A DNA stretch of 64,000 nucleotides from Acanthosepion esculentum. Lineage: Eukaryota; Mollusca; Cephalopoda; Sepiida; Sepiidae. The notes beneath the pieces were generated by a model, which saw nothing but the letters and a program-made list of their open reading frames with translations, was not told the origin of the DNA and did not search any database. A program made the translations under genes and the position numbers. Below are positions 44,805-54,353 of this stretch, piece by piece. The number at the start of each line of letters is the position of its first letter. The first letter of the stretch is position 1. The stretch is from assembly GCA_964036315.1 (NCBI GenBank), contig OZ038492.1, positions 35,002,118 through 35,066,117 on the forward strand. Reading direction: 5' to 3'.

Positions 44805-45095
44805 TTCAGTTGTGTGCCATGCATGATACACGCGTAGGGGATCATGTATCTTTCGATACATGACTGACGAGCCAGATTTTTTCCCGCAGTAGCTTGCCAT
44901 TTCTTTCTGCGGTAGACCAGTTGCCATCCAAGACTATAGAACCCGGTCTGTCCTGCTATTTGCCCGTAGCTGTGTGAACAAAAACAGGATTCATACCTTT
45001 CCCAAGAGTATTAGCACGAAAGTGCATGTAATGGATTCGACTGGAATTCGATCTCGGCTCCCCCGATTCCTCAATCCGAGCCGCTATCCATTGAT
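44805..45095 (-). repeat. tRNA-derived SINE, family A (copy 3)
   Basis: Best-preserved family member with B-box-like GAGATCGAATTCCAG (minus). The body matches copies 1 and 2, and it lacks the 94-bp insertion. It has GTGCATGTAATGGATTCGAC where copy 2 has the inserted element. Confidence 0.8.
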
Positions 45096-45374
45096 GCAAT
45101 TTTAGAACGTCTTTTAAACAATGACCGCCAAAGTGCATTAAGACATACCACTAAACAAAAACAACCAGCGCGACCTCTTCTCTTCCACTTATATCTCACA
45201 TGTCATTCTTTATTGGCATTTAAAATGTAACTCTCTACATTGAATGGCTCTCGAGACTTTGTATTAATGTAAATATAGAGTCTTAGTTGTTAAATATTAA
45301 CAGACTTCCCAGATCAATTTCAAAATTTTCCATTTACTGTTCTTTAGGTCAAATTTTACTTTGCTTACAGCCAC
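45096..45374. other. No gene seen
   Basis: Unrecognised, AT-rich. Confidence 0.4.
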
Positions 45375-45458
45375 ACTACGTTGACACACCGGATCTCCTG
45401 CGATCACCCAAGTTAACAAACGTCGAGCCTGGTCGATACTTAGCTGGGTTACCGCTTG

Positions 45459-45468
<10 letters not shown>
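45375..45468 (+). repeat. 5S rRNA-like fragment cut by (TA)n
   Basis: CACTACGTTGACACACCGGA, TCTCCTGCGATCACCCAAGT, TAACAAACGTCGAGCCTGGT then TACCGCTTGGAATATA follow 5S rRNA closely across 94 bp. It ends where (TA)n begins, so it is a 5S-headed SINE lost after the head, or a 5S pseudogene. Confidence 0.7.

Positions 45469-45522
<54 letters not shown>
45462..45522. repeat. (TA)n microsatellite
   Basis: About 60 bp. Confidence 0.95.
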
Positions 45523-45524
<2 letters not shown>

Positions 45525-45544
45525 AAGTGTGGGATTGGTATATA

Positions 45545-45696
45545 TGGAGTAAATTCCAATAACCAACAATTATTATTCTTTAAAGAGTGCTCAATACAGA
45601 GTAGAACAGATATAATCATTTATTTAAATATTATAACATAAATATATTGTTCTTCCTATATTATAACATATTTATGTTATAATATTTAAATAAATG

Positions 45697-45760
<64 letters not shown>
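45545..45760. repeat. Inverted repeat beside (TA)n
   Basis: ATAATCATTTATTTAAATAT then TATAACATAAATAT (45612-45646) is repeated inverted at 45670-45703, with a spacer of about 23 bp, followed by (TA)n 45701-45760. AAAGAGTGCTCAATACAGAG upstream matches 52642-52660. Confidence 0.8.
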
Positions 45761-45765
<5 letters not shown>

Positions 45766-45902
45766 GTGTGTGTATGTGTGTGTGCGTGTGTGTGTGTATA
45801 ACGACAGTTATAACACATTTCTTCCATCATTTAATTGCAATACACGGTTATTCGTGAGTATGAACGGATTATTTTTAAAATGTCTGTAATTTATTTAATG
45901 AG

Positions 45903-45905
<3 letters not shown>

Positions 45906-45972
<67 letters not shown>

Positions 45973-46052
45973 GAGTGTGTGTGTGTGTATATAATATATA
46001 TAGCCGCACTGATATGCTGTGACACAGTTAAACAGCCCTGTATGTGGATAAC

Positions 46053-46116
<64 letters not shown>
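45906..46116. repeat. (TA)n cluster
   Basis: TA 45906-45966 and 46055-46115 around a short block GCCGCACTGATATGCTGTGA resembling 23588-23607. Confidence 0.93.
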
Positions 46117-46119
<3 letters not shown>

Positions 46120-46666
46120 TAGTAAATATATTAATGTTAGTATATATATATTAATATATTATATATATAATATCAGTATATTATATATATATATAATAAT
46201 ATTAGTAAATATAATTAATGAGTAAATATAAAAATATTAATATAATTATATATATACATATATTAGTGAATATAATAATATTAGTATATTTGTGTATTAG
46301 TATTATATACATATTAAAATTAGTATATTATATATATATAATATTAGTATATTGTATGCATAAAATATAGTATATTATATATTTAATAATATTAGTAAAT
46401 ATATGAGTAAATATAACAATATTAATATTAATATATAGAAATATATATTTATACATATATTAGTAAATAATATTATTAGTATTTATATAAATATAAATAT
46501 TAGTATATTATATATATAATAATATTAGTAAATATAAATGAGAAAATATAATATATATATATTATATTTACTCATCTATTATATTTACTAATATTATTAT
46601 ATGTATATTATATTAATATTATATACAATATACTAATATTAATATACATATATAATACTAATATAC

Positions 46667-46728
<62 letters not shown>

Positions 46729-46735
46729 TAAAGAC
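46117..46735. repeat. AT-only tract of TA and TTAGTAAATATAA units
   Basis: About 600 bp almost without G or C. TATTAGTAAATATAA recurs some ten times in both orientations, ending in a perfect (TA)n at 46674-46725. Confidence 0.9.
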
Positions 46736-46739
46736 GTAA

Positions 46740-47045
46740 AATCCTCGCTATTTGTATTATAGTGATTATTATTTCCTTCTATTATTCAATATTGTGGTTG
46801 CTGTTCTGATTTGTTGTCGTCTCTTCATATTTCTTCTTGTTCTGATTATGCGGAAATCTTTGTTTTTTCTCCTGCAATTATGATTACATTTGTTCTTCCT
46901 GTACTGGCGATGATGAGCGTAATCGTCGACGCAGATGTGTTGTTCGAGGCGAGAAGAAATTCTGGAGTGAGGAAAATAACAATTTTCCAATAAGATTGAA
47001 TTAGATTCGCGAATTACGGACGTACACACTGATATTAGCTATGAA
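46740..47045. other. No gene seen
   Basis: Overlapping frames on opposite strands at 46769-47029. Nothing recognised. Confidence 0.35.
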
Positions 47046-47056
47046 CAGGTAGAAAT

Positions 47057-47085
47057 ATATATATATATATATATATTTTAGGTAG

Positions 47086-47149
<64 letters not shown>

Positions 47150-47230
47150 TCAGCTGTATGTATGTTTATGTGCAGATATATGAAATGAGTATGAATATGG
47201 ATACTTTATTTGTATAACCAGGTGTGTCTT

Positions 47231-47266
<36 letters not shown>

Positions 47267-47416
47267 TTGTAATGAAAAGTTCCCATCCCAACCAAGGCAC
47301 CCTTCTCCACAAAGTCTGATTTTTGTTTATTTTCTCAAATTTTGGAAAGTATATCGATGAGAGAGAGAGAGAGAGAGAGAGATAGAGAGTGAGAGAGAGT
47401 GAAAGAGAGAGAGAGG
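47057..47416. repeat. (TA)n and (GA)n microsatellites
   Basis: TA 47057-47077, 47090-47148, 47235-47263. GA 47357-47416. Confidence 0.93.
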
Positions 47417-48087
47417 TATACTGCGACGACATTGGAATCAACAACACGTCAATATGCAATCTTCAAACCAAATACACACACACATATGTCTGATTGAATA
47501 AATTACAAATATTATGTCTGCTTATTTTTATCATAATCCTTTCATATTGACGAATATTTTTCCATATATTACAATAAATAAGGCAAGAAATGCATGTAAC
47601 AGCGAGAATCACTGATTTTTTTCTTTAAATTAAATGCTATTGTTGACAGTTATGCTTTAGCGTTCATTAAAACGTGAATATTTATACATTATGGAATTGT
47701 TTTTTATGTTGGAATGTCATGGTCGAACGTGCACTAAAGCGTGAAAACTGTTCTTTTTATAGGCATTTTAGAATATTATTACAGTATTTGTAGCTAGGTC
47801 TATTCAGTGTCGGCTTCAATTTTTTAATGTAGATTGCTTCGAGGATCTGTAGTTTTAATTTATTATTTTATTGATGTAGGTTCTTCTGATGTTATCAATC
47901 AATACTTCTCTCTTCTATAAATGTGGACAGGAATGTTAATATGTAATATATGGAAAAATAATTGTGAATATAAAAAGATTATGATGAAAATAAGCAGACA
48001 GAGCAGATTTGTAATTGTGACCGAGTATAAGAACTTCATGGACTCTTTCGTCCCCTATTTGAAAACTTTCACATTCGTGATCAATCA
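47417..48087. other. No gene seen
   Basis: AT-rich. The frame at 47936-48175 is a shadow of the zinc-finger segment. Confidence 0.4.
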
Positions 48088-48411
48088 CTACTGAATAATC
48101 CTTTCTCGGTGGTGTCTTCGCAGACGACCCTTTAGTCCTTGCATTGAGTTGCACCTGAGGCCACAATTGGTGCATGTTAAACGACCGCTAAGAGTTGATT
48201 GGTCGCAATGACTCGATTTAAAATGCCTTGTTAAACCGCAAGCCTTAATGCATATCTTTCTACAGACTGTACAAATGAAGTTCTCAAGAAAGCCTGTAGC
48301 ATCAAGCAACTGGTGATTATTAGAGTGGCTAGTCAGACCTGCCTTAGATAGACAGATACGACCACAAATGTTACATGCGGGATTATATTTAGAACCTTTC
48401 TGCAGAGGGGG
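48088..48411 (-). CDS. C2H2 zinc-finger segment (partial, probably mobile-element derived)
   Basis: The minus strand is open from just after a stop at about 48412 to the stop at 48088, about 107 codons. Finger 1 CNICGRICLSKAGLTSHSNN then H is C-x2-C-x12-H-x3-H. Finger 2 CTVCRKICIKACGLTRHFKS then SH is C-x2-C-x12-H-x4-H. Finger 3 starts CTNCGLRCNSMQGLKG but has Arg where the first His belongs. The GRICLSKAGLTSH style is common at the C-termini of LINE or retroposon proteins in molluscs, and also occurs in zinc-finger genes. The first ATG in frame (48309) lies after finger 1, so the ORF has no natural start. Confidence 0.5.
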   Translation of the reverse strand, partial: PPLQKGSKYNPACNICGRICLSKAGLTSHSNNHQLLDATGFLENFICTVCRKICIKACGLTRHFKSSHCDQSTLSGRLTCTNCGLRCNSMQGLKGRLRRHHRERIIQ

Positions 48412-48465
48412 TGTGACACCTTAACTTTTGCATAATCACTCCTTCTAACCTATGTGCATCTATAA

Positions 48466-48469
<4 letters not shown>

Positions 48470-48506
<37 letters not shown>
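48470..48506. repeat. (TA)n microsatellite
   Basis: About 36 bp. Confidence 0.9.
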
Positions 48507-48511
<5 letters not shown>

Positions 48512-48514
48512 GGG

Positions 48515-48642
48515 CAGAGCAGAAATATCTCCTATATATAGCTCCCAGAAAAAAAAATACATAATAGTAAGACGTTTGCTAGTAAACGCTATTTTCCCTA
48601 ATGTTTTACCATTATGTGGGAGATATTTCTACTCCATTCTGT
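48515..48642. repeat. Fold-back, about 125 bp
   Basis: CAGAGCAGAAATATCTCC mirrors GGAGATATTTCTACTCCATT; CATAATAGTAA mirrors TTACCATTATG; the core is CGTTTGCTAGTAAACG. It is nested pairing across the whole unit. Confidence 0.6.
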
Positions 48643-48806
48643 ATTGAAATCTTGCAAAGGTCTCAGTTTTCAATCTGTTTATGACGATTGCCGCATGCAT
48701 AAAATTCACAGTTGTACCAGACGGGTAGGAACAAAATTTATATTTATTATTAGTAGTATAAATTTGTGCTCTGTTATTTTACATAAAGCTCGATATCTTT
48801 CGCTAA

Positions 48807-48818
48807 CACACACACACA

Positions 48819-48874
<56 letters not shown>

Positions 48875-48915
48875 TATATATATATATGTGTGTGTGTATA
48901 TATATATATATATAA
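48807..48915. repeat. (CA)n-(TA)n-(TG)n
   Basis: CA about 65 bp, then TA, TG, TA. Confidence 0.95.
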
Positions 48916-48919
48916 CAAC

Positions 48920-49130
48920 TCCCTTGAAAATAGCTAAAGAAGTGACCGAAAGCGCTTGGGACAATCGACAATATGGACAGATTTTTTATTTGTTCCCCCA
49001 CCAACAGAACAATGCAAGAGCAGTGGAAAAACTAAAGGGAAAATTAATCAAATTTTTCTTTTCCGTCATATTAAACGAAAGATGTTTAAAAGAAAATTTG
49101 CTACCCAAATACATATATATGATAGAAATT
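48920..49130 (+). repeat. PLE-start-like repeat
   Basis: Opens with GACCGAAAGCGCTTGGGACA, then ATCGACAATATGGACAG, and in one frame reads KLIKFFFSVILNERCLKENL then LPKYIYM into short TA. The counterpart at 50.1-50.3 kb (minus) has the same order. Confidence 0.55.
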
Positions 49131-49194
49131 AAGAGGATATGAAATAATTACAATTAAGCAATTCATCGAGTCTAGAAGGAACCACAACAGAATG

Positions 49195-49249
49195 CTGAAA
49201 GCACTGGACGGCCGTTTCGTCCTATATTTGGGACTCATCAGCAGTGCGC
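49195..49249 (-). ncRNA. Hammerhead ribozyme (structurally complete)
   Basis: Minus strand: stem I GCACUG (49247-49242) with CAGUGC (49206-49201); core CUGAUGA at 49241-49235; stem II GUCC (49234-49231) and GGAC (49222-49219) around an 8-nt loop; GAAA at 49218-49215; minimal stem III ACG/CGU around a 2-nt loop; cleavage site after GUC at 49207. All core bases and all three stems are present. PLE elements are known to carry hammerheads with very short stem III, which this matches. Activity is untested. Confidence 0.85.
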
Positions 49250-49560
49250 ATCCACTACCGAGAATTGAAACCCGGACAGTTACGCTATCAGGCAAACGTC
49301 ATGCCAACTGTTTCAACGGGCCTCAGTGACGAAGAAGTTGCGAATCAGACTCGATATAGCGCCGCTCGATCAGATATTCCGTGGTGGAACTCATCCAATT
49401 TTCTCTTTTTAGGACTATGCGAGCCACGACTACTATCACCAAGTGGCTATATCCAGTCTGATTCGCTACCTCTTTGTCACCGAGGCCCGTTGGAACAGTT
49501 GGTATGACGTTTGCCTGATAGCGTAACTGTCCGGGTTTCAATTCTCGGTTGTGGATACGC
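49250..49560. repeat. Inverted pair of ribozyme-bearing repeat units
   Basis: 49255-49370 mirrors 49440-49558: AATTGAAACCCGGACAGTTA then CGCTATCAGGCAAACGTCAT on the left, and their reverse complements on the right. About 70 bp (49371-49440) separate the arms. A hammerhead lies at each outer end, pointing outwards. A single arm recurs at 56515-56690. Confidence 0.8.
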
Positions 49561-49605
49561 ACTGCTGATGAGACTCAAATATAGGACGAAACGGCCGTCC
49601 AGTAT
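49559..49605 (+). ncRNA. Hammerhead ribozyme motif, weakened stem II
   Basis: CUGAUGA at 49565-49571, GAAA at 49588-49591, stem III and GUC as in the complete copy (cleavage after 49599). Stem II reads GACU against GGAC, with a mismatch and a G-U pair. Stem I keeps four pairs. Confidence 0.7.
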
Positions 49606-49710
49606 ATTAACTACATTTACCAGCCTGAGAAATTTCATAAAAAATATGTGTTCCGACAGGAATCGAATTGTATTCTACACAGAACCATTTAGTTACAGAG
49701 GGAGACTCGG
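49606..49710 (-). repeat. SINE family C fragment joined to the hammerhead repeat
   Basis: The reverse complement has CGATTCCTGTCGGAACACAT and AAATTTCTCAGGCTGGTAAA then TGTAG, matching the SINE family C head and body. It begins two bases past the ribozyme 3' strand. Confidence 0.55.
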
Positions 49711-49799
49711 GTTAACAAAGTCAAATTACTGTTGTTAAGCAAAACATTCGTATGATGTTTCTGGAACGATCATATCTGCTTGCAGCGTATCCTAACTAA

Positions 49800-50032
49800 A
49801 CAAATAACAATATATATTATGAAATGGACTAATAATAATCATAATAATTGTCGGATTTAGTCCATTTCATAATATATATATATATATTAAAGACATTTTT
49901 GATGTTTAACGTTCTTTTTATAGATACAAGTATTTTAAGTAAATGCTCTGTTCATAATAAACAGTATTAAATAACATTTGCCTGAATTTCAAAAATGTCT
50001 TTAATAAATTGTCTGACTATGACCAATTCAAA

Positions 50033-50090
<58 letters not shown>
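49800..50090. repeat. SINE family C tail, fold-back form, ending in (TA)n
   Basis: ATTATGAAATGGACTAATAA mirrors TTAGTCCATTTCATAATATA (49811-49883). TGTTTAACGTTCTTTTTATA and TGCTCTGTTCATAATAAACA follow, then (TA)n 50036-50090. Confidence 0.65.
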
Positions 50091-50092
<2 letters not shown>

Positions 50093-50310
50093 ATAATGTA
50101 TACTTGAACAGCAACTTTTTTTAACATGCTTCGTTGAATATGAAAGACAAGGAAAATTTGATTAATTTTTTTTTTTAGTTTTTCTCAATTTTCGTACATT
50201 TTTTTCTGTTGGGTGGGGTAAGTGAGTGCAAAGAGTTGTCCGTATTGTCCATTGTCCCAAGCTCTTTCGGCCACTGAGGCAGGAAAAGAACGTTTGTTTC
50301 TTTAACCATT
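50091..50310 (-). repeat. PLE-start-like repeat ending at (TA)n
   Basis: The reverse complement contains GCCGAAAGAGCTTGGGACAA and an ATATTCAACGAAGCATGTTA block, then GTTGCTGTTCAAGTATAC just before (TA)n. That is the same end point as LLPKYT in the better copies. Confidence 0.55.
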
Positions 50311-50750
50311 TTCGAGGATGTTTGTTTTTAAGTGTTTTCAGGTTTTAATATTTCATGAAGCATATTAATTGGAAACCAAGACAAAAACATAGAGCAATTT
50401 TAAATTTAAATTATTTTTTTTTATTTTAATATATGTTTTGGGTATATAATCTAAGCTATTTCATTTAGATTCTTTTTTTTATTTTCCCACCAATTTTGTT
50501 ATTAAATATTCCACATTGCGATAATAGAAGATCTACCAAGAACGATAAAACGTTGTATGAAACTGGAAGCAAATTTAGTTTGAATGCTATAGCAATCATG
50601 ACAATTTTTTCAAAAATTGAAATTTCAAATTCTCAGCGTTCTTTTCCTGCCTGTGCATGTGCCGTCGCATGAACGGAAATGACAATTTAGGCTGATGAAG
50701 TTTTAAAGGACAAAATAGGACACAAGAACATTTTTTAAATTTTGTCATTA
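50311..50750. other. No gene seen
   Basis: T-rich sequence. Confidence 0.4.
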
Positions 50751-51790
50751 ACTTTTATAAAATCTCAGCAATTCAAGTTCAAGTTGGGAATAATCAATCT
50801 CAAAATGAGACTAAACAATTTCAAATTGAGTGTAAACAATTTCAAGTTGGTACTAAACAATTTCAGATTGAGACTAAACAATTTCAAGTTGGTACTCAAC
50901 AATTACAAGTGGGTACTAAACAATTTCAGATTGAGACTAAACAATTTCAAGTTGGTACTAAACACTTACAAGTTGGTACAAAACAATTTCAGATTGAGAT
51001 TAAACAATTTCAAGTTGGTACTAAACAATTACAAGTTGGTACTAAACAATTTCAGATTGAGACTAAACAATTTCAAGTTGGTACTAAACAATTACAAGTT
51101 GGTACTAAACAATTTCAGATTGAGACTAAACAATTTCAAATTGAGACTAATCAATTTCAAATTTAGACTAATCAATTTCAAATTGATACTAAACAATTTC
51201 AAGTAGGTACTAAACAATTTCAAGTTGAGACTAAAAAATTTCAAGCTGGTACTAAACAAATTCAAATTGACACGAAACAATTTCACGTTGGTACTAAACA
51301 ATTTCAAATTGAGAGTAATTAATTTCAAAGTCATACTAAACAATTTCAAATTGGTACTAAACAATTTCAAATTGAGACTAAACAATTCCAAATTGAGATT
51401 AAACAATTTCAAGTTGGTACTAAACAATTTCAAATTGAGACTAAACAAATTCAGTTTGGTATTAAACAATTTCAAATTGAGACGAAACAATTTCACGTTG
51501 GTACTAAACAATTTCAAATTGGTACTAAACAATTTCAAATTGAGACTAAACAAATTCAATTTGGTACTAAACAATTTCAAATTGAGACTAAACAATTTCA
51601 AATTGAGACGAAACAATTTCAAGTTGAGACTAAACAATTTCAAATTGAGACTAATCAATTTCCAAGTCATACTAAACAATTTCAAGTTGGTACTAATCAA
51701 TTTTGAATTGATACTAAACAATTTCATGTTGGTACAAATCAATTTCAAACTGAGAGTAAACAATTTGAAGTTGGCAAATATATATTTTAA
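50751..51790. repeat. 21-bp minisatellite, about 48 units, open on both strands
   Basis: The unit is (ACTAAACAATTTCAAGTTGGT) and a sister with AAATTGAGACT. The period of 21 keeps frames in register. The plus strand is open as NFKLRLN units (50742-51206, 51225-51809) and as QFQIETK units (50909-51166). The minus strand is open for 245 codons as LFSLNLK units (51092-51829). No upstream promoter-like or signal feature is visible. Confidence 0.93.
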
Positions 51791-51829
51791 CAAAACAAAT
51801 GAAGCATAACAATGAAACTGAGACAGCAA

Positions 51830-52019
51830 ATATTTAAATTTCAGTAACTCATAAATTATGGAATATCAATGTATTTGTGCACGTCAAAAATTCATATCCT
51901 CAAGATTCCAGGCTGGCTCTATAAATCGCTGAACATTTGCCAGCAGTGCAGTACATTTAGGCAGAGTTATTAGAGATATAATATTAGCAATAACTTGCTC
52001 AAGTTGTGCACTGCGAAAT
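51830..52019. other. No gene seen
   Basis: Spacer between minisatellite and transposase fragment. Confidence 0.4.
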
Positions 52020-52280
52020 TCAGTTTCGGTTGCGTCCTTCGCCTTCAAAAACTCGAGGAAACTTCAAAGCTACCTTGGATTTTATACCAGCCTTCTCCGG
52101 CTCATTGTAAACTTTTTTGAGCGTGAATAATAGTCCATTCAAATGTTGTCGAACACATTCAGAACTCACAACCATACTGAATCGATGCTGTATCAAAGCT
52201 GCCAGCTGCTTCAACTTTATTCCTGGGTTCTCCTCCACACGCGCTTCAATACAATTCTCTAGAGTATAAACATTATACAT
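52020..52280 (-). pseudogene. Transposase N-terminal HTH domain fragment
   Basis: An 86-codon frame: ENCIEARVEENPGIKLKQLA, then ALIQHRFSMVVSSECVRQHL, then NGLLFTLKKVYNEPEK. This is the second helix-turn-helix plus the LDGLLYT-KKV linker of Tc1/mariner/IS630-like transposases. No DDE domain follows, as a stop ends it at 52020. The frame itself has no internal stop. Whether Met at 52278 is the old start is unclear; upstream codons are not similar. Confidence 0.75.
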
Positions 52281-52615
52281 TTACTAATGTAAAAATATGC
52301 TCCCATCCTTACACAGGAATTACCTTGTTTCAAAAACAGAAACTAAAACTTTAAATTTAATTATAGAATTAAATTAAAATCCCTAGTACTGTTTCATTTT
52401 CAAGCAATTTTTGGGATAACGTTTTTTTTAAATTTACTGAGCTTATAAGCACATACATTTGTGATATTAGTTGCTAAGGTTACGGGAAATTCAATCATTT
52501 TGTTAAAGGTGGTAGGGTATTCATGTTCATAGACAACTTGTGTATCAAAATATGAGTTACTTTCAAAATCAGGTTAAGTTAAGGTAGGGTAGGGGTTTAG
52601 ATGGAATAAACTTCC
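52281..52615. other. No gene seen
   Basis: AT-rich spacer. Confidence 0.4.
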
Positions 52616-52619
52616 AGTA

Positions 52620-52806
52620 ATCAAAAACATTATTTTTTTAAAAAGTGCTCAATACAGAGTAGAGCTAATAATATTTATTTAAAAATTATAACGTAACATA
52701 ACAGAAAAAAACTCTTTATTTTATTTGCAACACCATCATTTGACACGACACCAGAAGTGTTGAAACAAAATGGCTATTTTTGTAGTGATGCTATAACATA
52801 CTTATG

Positions 52807-52860
<54 letters not shown>
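52620..52860. repeat. (TA)n-linked repeat (AGTGCTCAATACAGAGTAGA) with (TA)n 52808-52859
   Basis: Matches the 45.55-45.65 kb unit, then GACACCAGAAGTGTTGAAAC as in the 44.5-kb unit (inverted), ATAACATACTTATGTTATAT and (TA)n. Confidence 0.7.
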
Positions 52861-52861
<1 letters not shown>

Positions 52862-52909
52862 GCAGAGAAACTTTTCGATTAACTGAGTGGTGTTATTTCA
52901 GTTATGCCA

Positions 52910-53407
52910 ACTTCGAAGTTTCGTGAGCACACTGTTGTAATGACTTTACTCTTCGGGCTTGTTGGCTTCTCTGCTGCCACGTCCCAATTTTTGTATTTAT
53001 GTATAGTTTGGTATAATTTTATGTATAGTTTGGTGTTACAACTAAACACGACGCTAAAGCAAATCAAGCAGACATGTACATTGGCACGATAAAAAGAGCT
53101 CAGCTCAATTGAGTAAAAAAAGGCCAATCCTACATAAAGCAATTAAGCGAGTATGGTCAGAACGGGGTCAGCATAATACAAAGCAAACACTCACCAAGAA
53201 CCACTACACCATTTAAGAAAAAGCAAAACCTAAAAAACAGATAAAACAACACCCATAAGTGAAACAAAAATCAAACAACCACGCAAAGATATCAAATTAC
53301 ACGAAACTATATAGTAATGCGAAAAAATTGAGAAGTAGCAGCAGAGAAGGCAAAAGTCCTGAAGAGTGAAGGTGTTACTACAATGTGCTCACGAAACTCT
53401 GTTAAGT
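52910..53407. repeat. Fold-back element with about 71-bp inverted arms
   Basis: 52910-52980 and the reverse complement of 53335-53407 share GAGTTTCGTGAGCACA-like, CTTTACTCTTC-like and CTTCTCTGCTGC segments (roughly 80 percent by eye). The interior is AT-rich and non-coding. Outer limits are blurred. Confidence 0.7.
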
Positions 53408-53563
53408 GACAAGTTTCTCCACATTAATTCTATTAACGTTCCATCCTTACCTTTTGATATCGAGCACTTTATGACAAAAACCTGCCTGCCTAAAATACCT
53501 TTCCACCAGGTAACCTAGGGAAAAAAAATCCGCAATTTTGGCACCTATAAACTCTTACAATTC

Positions 53564-53568
<5 letters not shown>
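53408..53568. other. No gene seen
   Basis: Spacer before (TA)n. Confidence 0.4.

Positions 53569-53642
<74 letters not shown>
53569..53642. repeat. (TA)n microsatellite
   Basis: About 73 bp. Confidence 0.95.
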
Positions 53643-53646
<4 letters not shown>

Positions 53647-53819
53647 CATAGATTACAGCCATATTTCATTTGAGTATTGTTTATGATGGTTCAAGATTAT
53701 AGAAATAATTCCTGATATTAGTTTTACAAGACCTTTCAAACCCGTTGGCCATAATTCTTATAAGCGTAGATTTTTCTTTTCTTCGGCGAAACTTATTTTG
53801 CTAGTTTTAACATTGCATC

Positions 53820-54130
53820 TTGAATGTGAAGATGACAAGAAAAGCAACCAGATATACAAAAATGTGTGTTCTGTGCCGTTTTTATAAATACCTTCATGGA
53901 AATTGTTCGGATGAGCTCTTTGCTATGGTACCTGAATTGTATAAATTTAAGTGCAATAATAGAGTAGCGGCGAGATCTAATCAATTTGCATTTGAGTTAG
54001 ATGTAGCCGTAAATTCTATACTGGCAGTTTATTTTCTTGAACTTCTCATTTGTGGAACTCCCTTCTGTCTCCTTGCTTTCCAGCCAACTTTAATCTGGGA
54101 AAATTTAACACAGGCACAACATTGGTTCTT
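53820..54130 (+). pseudogene. LINE reverse-transcriptase C-terminal tail
   Basis: A 113-codon frame reads VLCRFYKYLHGNCSDELFAM, VPELYKFKCNNRVAARSNQF, then CGTPFCLLAF, matching the FYKYFHGNCSDEL ... RLWNSLP region in the same order as the 38.3- and 61.1-kb copies. 5' truncated, with no palm motifs. Confidence 0.78.
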
Positions 54131-54284
54131 GATTATGACAGCGATGTTTGGAAGTCCTTGAATAAAATAGCAAAATAAGAACTTCGGACAGTGTATTCAC
54201 ATCTTCGAGCACAACACTCAACACCCTATCCGAAAATTTGAAAAAAAAAAAAACAACAAAAAAACCCAGACAGCCTTGTCGGTT

Positions 54285-54287
<3 letters not shown>

Positions 54288-54348
<61 letters not shown>
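54288..54348. repeat. (TA)n microsatellite
   Basis: About 60 bp, preceded by an A/C-rich stretch at 54239-54263. Confidence 0.95.

Positions 54349-54349
<1 letters not shown>

Positions 54350-54353
<4 letters not shown>

Noticed and set aside
47357..47416. CRISPR-like or regulatory repeat
   Set aside because: Simple (GA)n microsatellite in a eukaryotic context; no spaced direct repeats of CRISPR type occur anywhere in the window.
52904..53092. 62-codon frame with hydrophobic stretches as a small membrane protein
   Set aside because: It starts inside one arm of a fold-back repeat and has no ribosome or splice context to support it.
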